DNA of 64,000 bases from positions 740,638 to 804,637 of the forward strand of contig NW_008710984.1 in assembly GCF_000327385.1 (NCBI RefSeq), in the 5' to 3' direction. Below, piece by piece: positions 62,431-64,000 of this stretch. The notes beneath the pieces were generated by a model. The model saw nothing but the letters and a program-made list of their open reading frames with translations, was not told the origin of the DNA and ran no database searches. Source of the stretch: Lottia gigantea. Lineage: Eukaryota > Mollusca > Gastropoda > Lottiidae. A program made the translations under genes and the position numbers. Every line of letters begins with the position of its first letter. The first letter of the stretch is position 1.

Positions 62431-64000
62431 AATAATACATTTTGTGATATATCATGTGATGTCGCCCTGGGACTATCAGCCTTTCTAATTACATAACAAT
62501 ATACCATTAAATCTGATTCCCAGTATTCATGTGAGGTATGTTGGCTTTATAGTCTTATGGCCTATCTCTTGAAATCTTACCTCTCATCCAAAGATTTTTG
62601 CACTTTAGTTCTGTTACTTACTTGGAAGCCGTCTCTTAAATAATAGGAAATGCAACTCCTTTTAACTACTACAATGCCTCTTTCCAGATAAAAGCCTTTA
62701 AGATTACGATACATACCATGCATCACTTGCTGAAGTTAAACATACCAATCATTAATCAGTAGACATTAATAATCTCAGTAAGAACATCGCGTGACCAAAA
62801 TATTTCGCTAGCTGCCTTCATAATAGACTTAAACCCAATTCAAGGTTTCAACGATTGAGTGCTCCTTAATATCAGAGAGTCTCCCTTGAGAGAATGTTAA
62901 CATTAATAGAAAAGGCCAGAAAAAGTTATTATTGGGTAGAGATACATGGAATTCATTGTTGTTTACTGGTTATTCGAAGCGTAGTGAAACGGAATTTCTG
63001 TTAGTCGGATTCTAATAACAAATAATTTTCATGCTTCAGGAATTGTACTTGATTGGATACATTCCAGAAGAATATATACAAGTTAAGGCAAAATGACCGA
63101 TTCTTGAAAATGAAAATGAATTATTAATTTATATCATTAACCATTCGTTTTACCAGTGTCTGCTACCCATGGTTTAATCATGAAGAATTGTAACACTTGA
63201 ACTGTAAAAAAGCATTGTATATATTTGCAAAGAGAAGAATTGATTGGAATTACTGATGTTAATTCAGAGTTAAATAATTATATTGCGTGTGAAAGATTGG
63301 TAGATGAGATAAAAGTCTTGGGTTGCATGTTATGATATGTAAAACATGACTTGTGCATCCGGTGTGTATTGTATACAGACAAAATGTTGGTTAGTTTATT
63401 TTAGGCTGTCAACATGTAAATGTTCCATTTCGTGGTTCCTATTTAAGAAACGGTTTGGCACAAATTAACTATTGTCTGTAAGAAAGGATAGCACTTCTTC
63501 CTCATCTTCATTTAGTTTCAAAATATGAATTTATAAACTCAACATCACACTCGAACAAAGCATAAAATTACTTATTCTCTTTTGTCTATTTCATCGACGC
63601 CCTTCGAGCTAGGTAAACAATAGGCCTCAAAAGCACACAGTTTCGAATGGATACGTGATAATAACATATTGTTGTTTTTAGCTGATCGTGCCAAAGTTGT
63701 TAAATTAACTCAAAACGTAAAGTCTGAAAGTCTTGGAATAATTTACTAGAAATGAAAATATCAACAAAGAATTGTGTGCCTCCCTCAAAGTAGCCCAATT
63801 AGAGCCATTGCGTTATTTACCCACCGTGCTCACTTGTACCTCATACCAACACGCTGGCAAGTAAATACAACCATATTAGTTTTAAACACGATCTTAAAAC
63901 ATTAAACTACCAGGCTATTCTAGATAAATTACGAAAATATTTCTAATAACATTAATCATATGAAATTGAAAATGAATAGAAATGTTGGGATGGATGTTAT
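62431..64000. other. No gene seen
   Basis: AT-rich DNA to the window edge with no feature I can support. Confidence 0.5.

Overview
This window looks like genomic DNA from a marine mollusc, most likely a bivalve. The evidence is indirect. It is strongly AT-rich and eukaryotic in style, with no operons and few long reading frames. It carries repeats that I associate with bivalve genomes: an AGGTCA-rich tandem repeat (1-1480), a short inverted-repeat element with ~160-bp internal units containing GATCTTGATGAAAC (2426-3369), a BEL/Pao element, a Penelope-like element and a piece related to Crypton recombinases. I did not find a convincing exon of a conserved host protein anywhere. Nearly all of the 64 kb is intergenic or intronic, and most long open frames are by-products of tandem repeats.

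Layout. 1-1480: two diverged ~765-bp tandem copies rich in nuclear-receptor half-sites. 1586-1639: three ETS-type boxes. 2426-3369: element with 11-bp terminal inverted repeats and five internal ~160-bp units. 4118-5232: 22-unit, 51-bp minisatellite whose frames stay open on both strands. 10411-10763: fold-back repeat. 12110-13332: a 141-bp MITE-like hairpin, a broken Crypton-related coding piece and a 53-bp satellite that shares its core sequence with the hairpin. 13671-13958: small unrecognised open frame with a nearby poly(A) signal. 14146-16691: broken BEL/Pao element on the minus strand. 17060-17257: 99-bp duplication. 18021-20256: Penelope-like insertion in which a minus-strand arm (GIY-YIG endonuclease and 3' region) faces a plus-strand arm (reverse transcriptase and 3' region); the whole is framed by a perfect 13-bp target duplication. 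20374-20629: 27-bp minisatellite.

From 20.6 kb rightwards the sequence is mostly featureless AT-rich DNA. It is interrupted by a LINE-like 3' tail (31.05 kb), a SINE-like repeat (32.1-32.36 kb), a candidate core promoter with a noncoding first exon (33.63-34.17 kb), a 40-bp minisatellite with a 440-bp higher-order repeat (38.88-40.22 kb), a 21-bp minisatellite (57.26-57.52 kb) and a decayed ~40-bp array (62.1-62.4 kb).

There is no gene system working together here. The most informative objects are the Penelope composite, the regulatory-site-bearing repeat at the left edge, the hairpin/Crypton/satellite cluster, the higher-order minisatellite, and the candidate promoter and first exon at 33.6 kb. 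All calls are by eye; family names rest on recognised motifs, not on searches.
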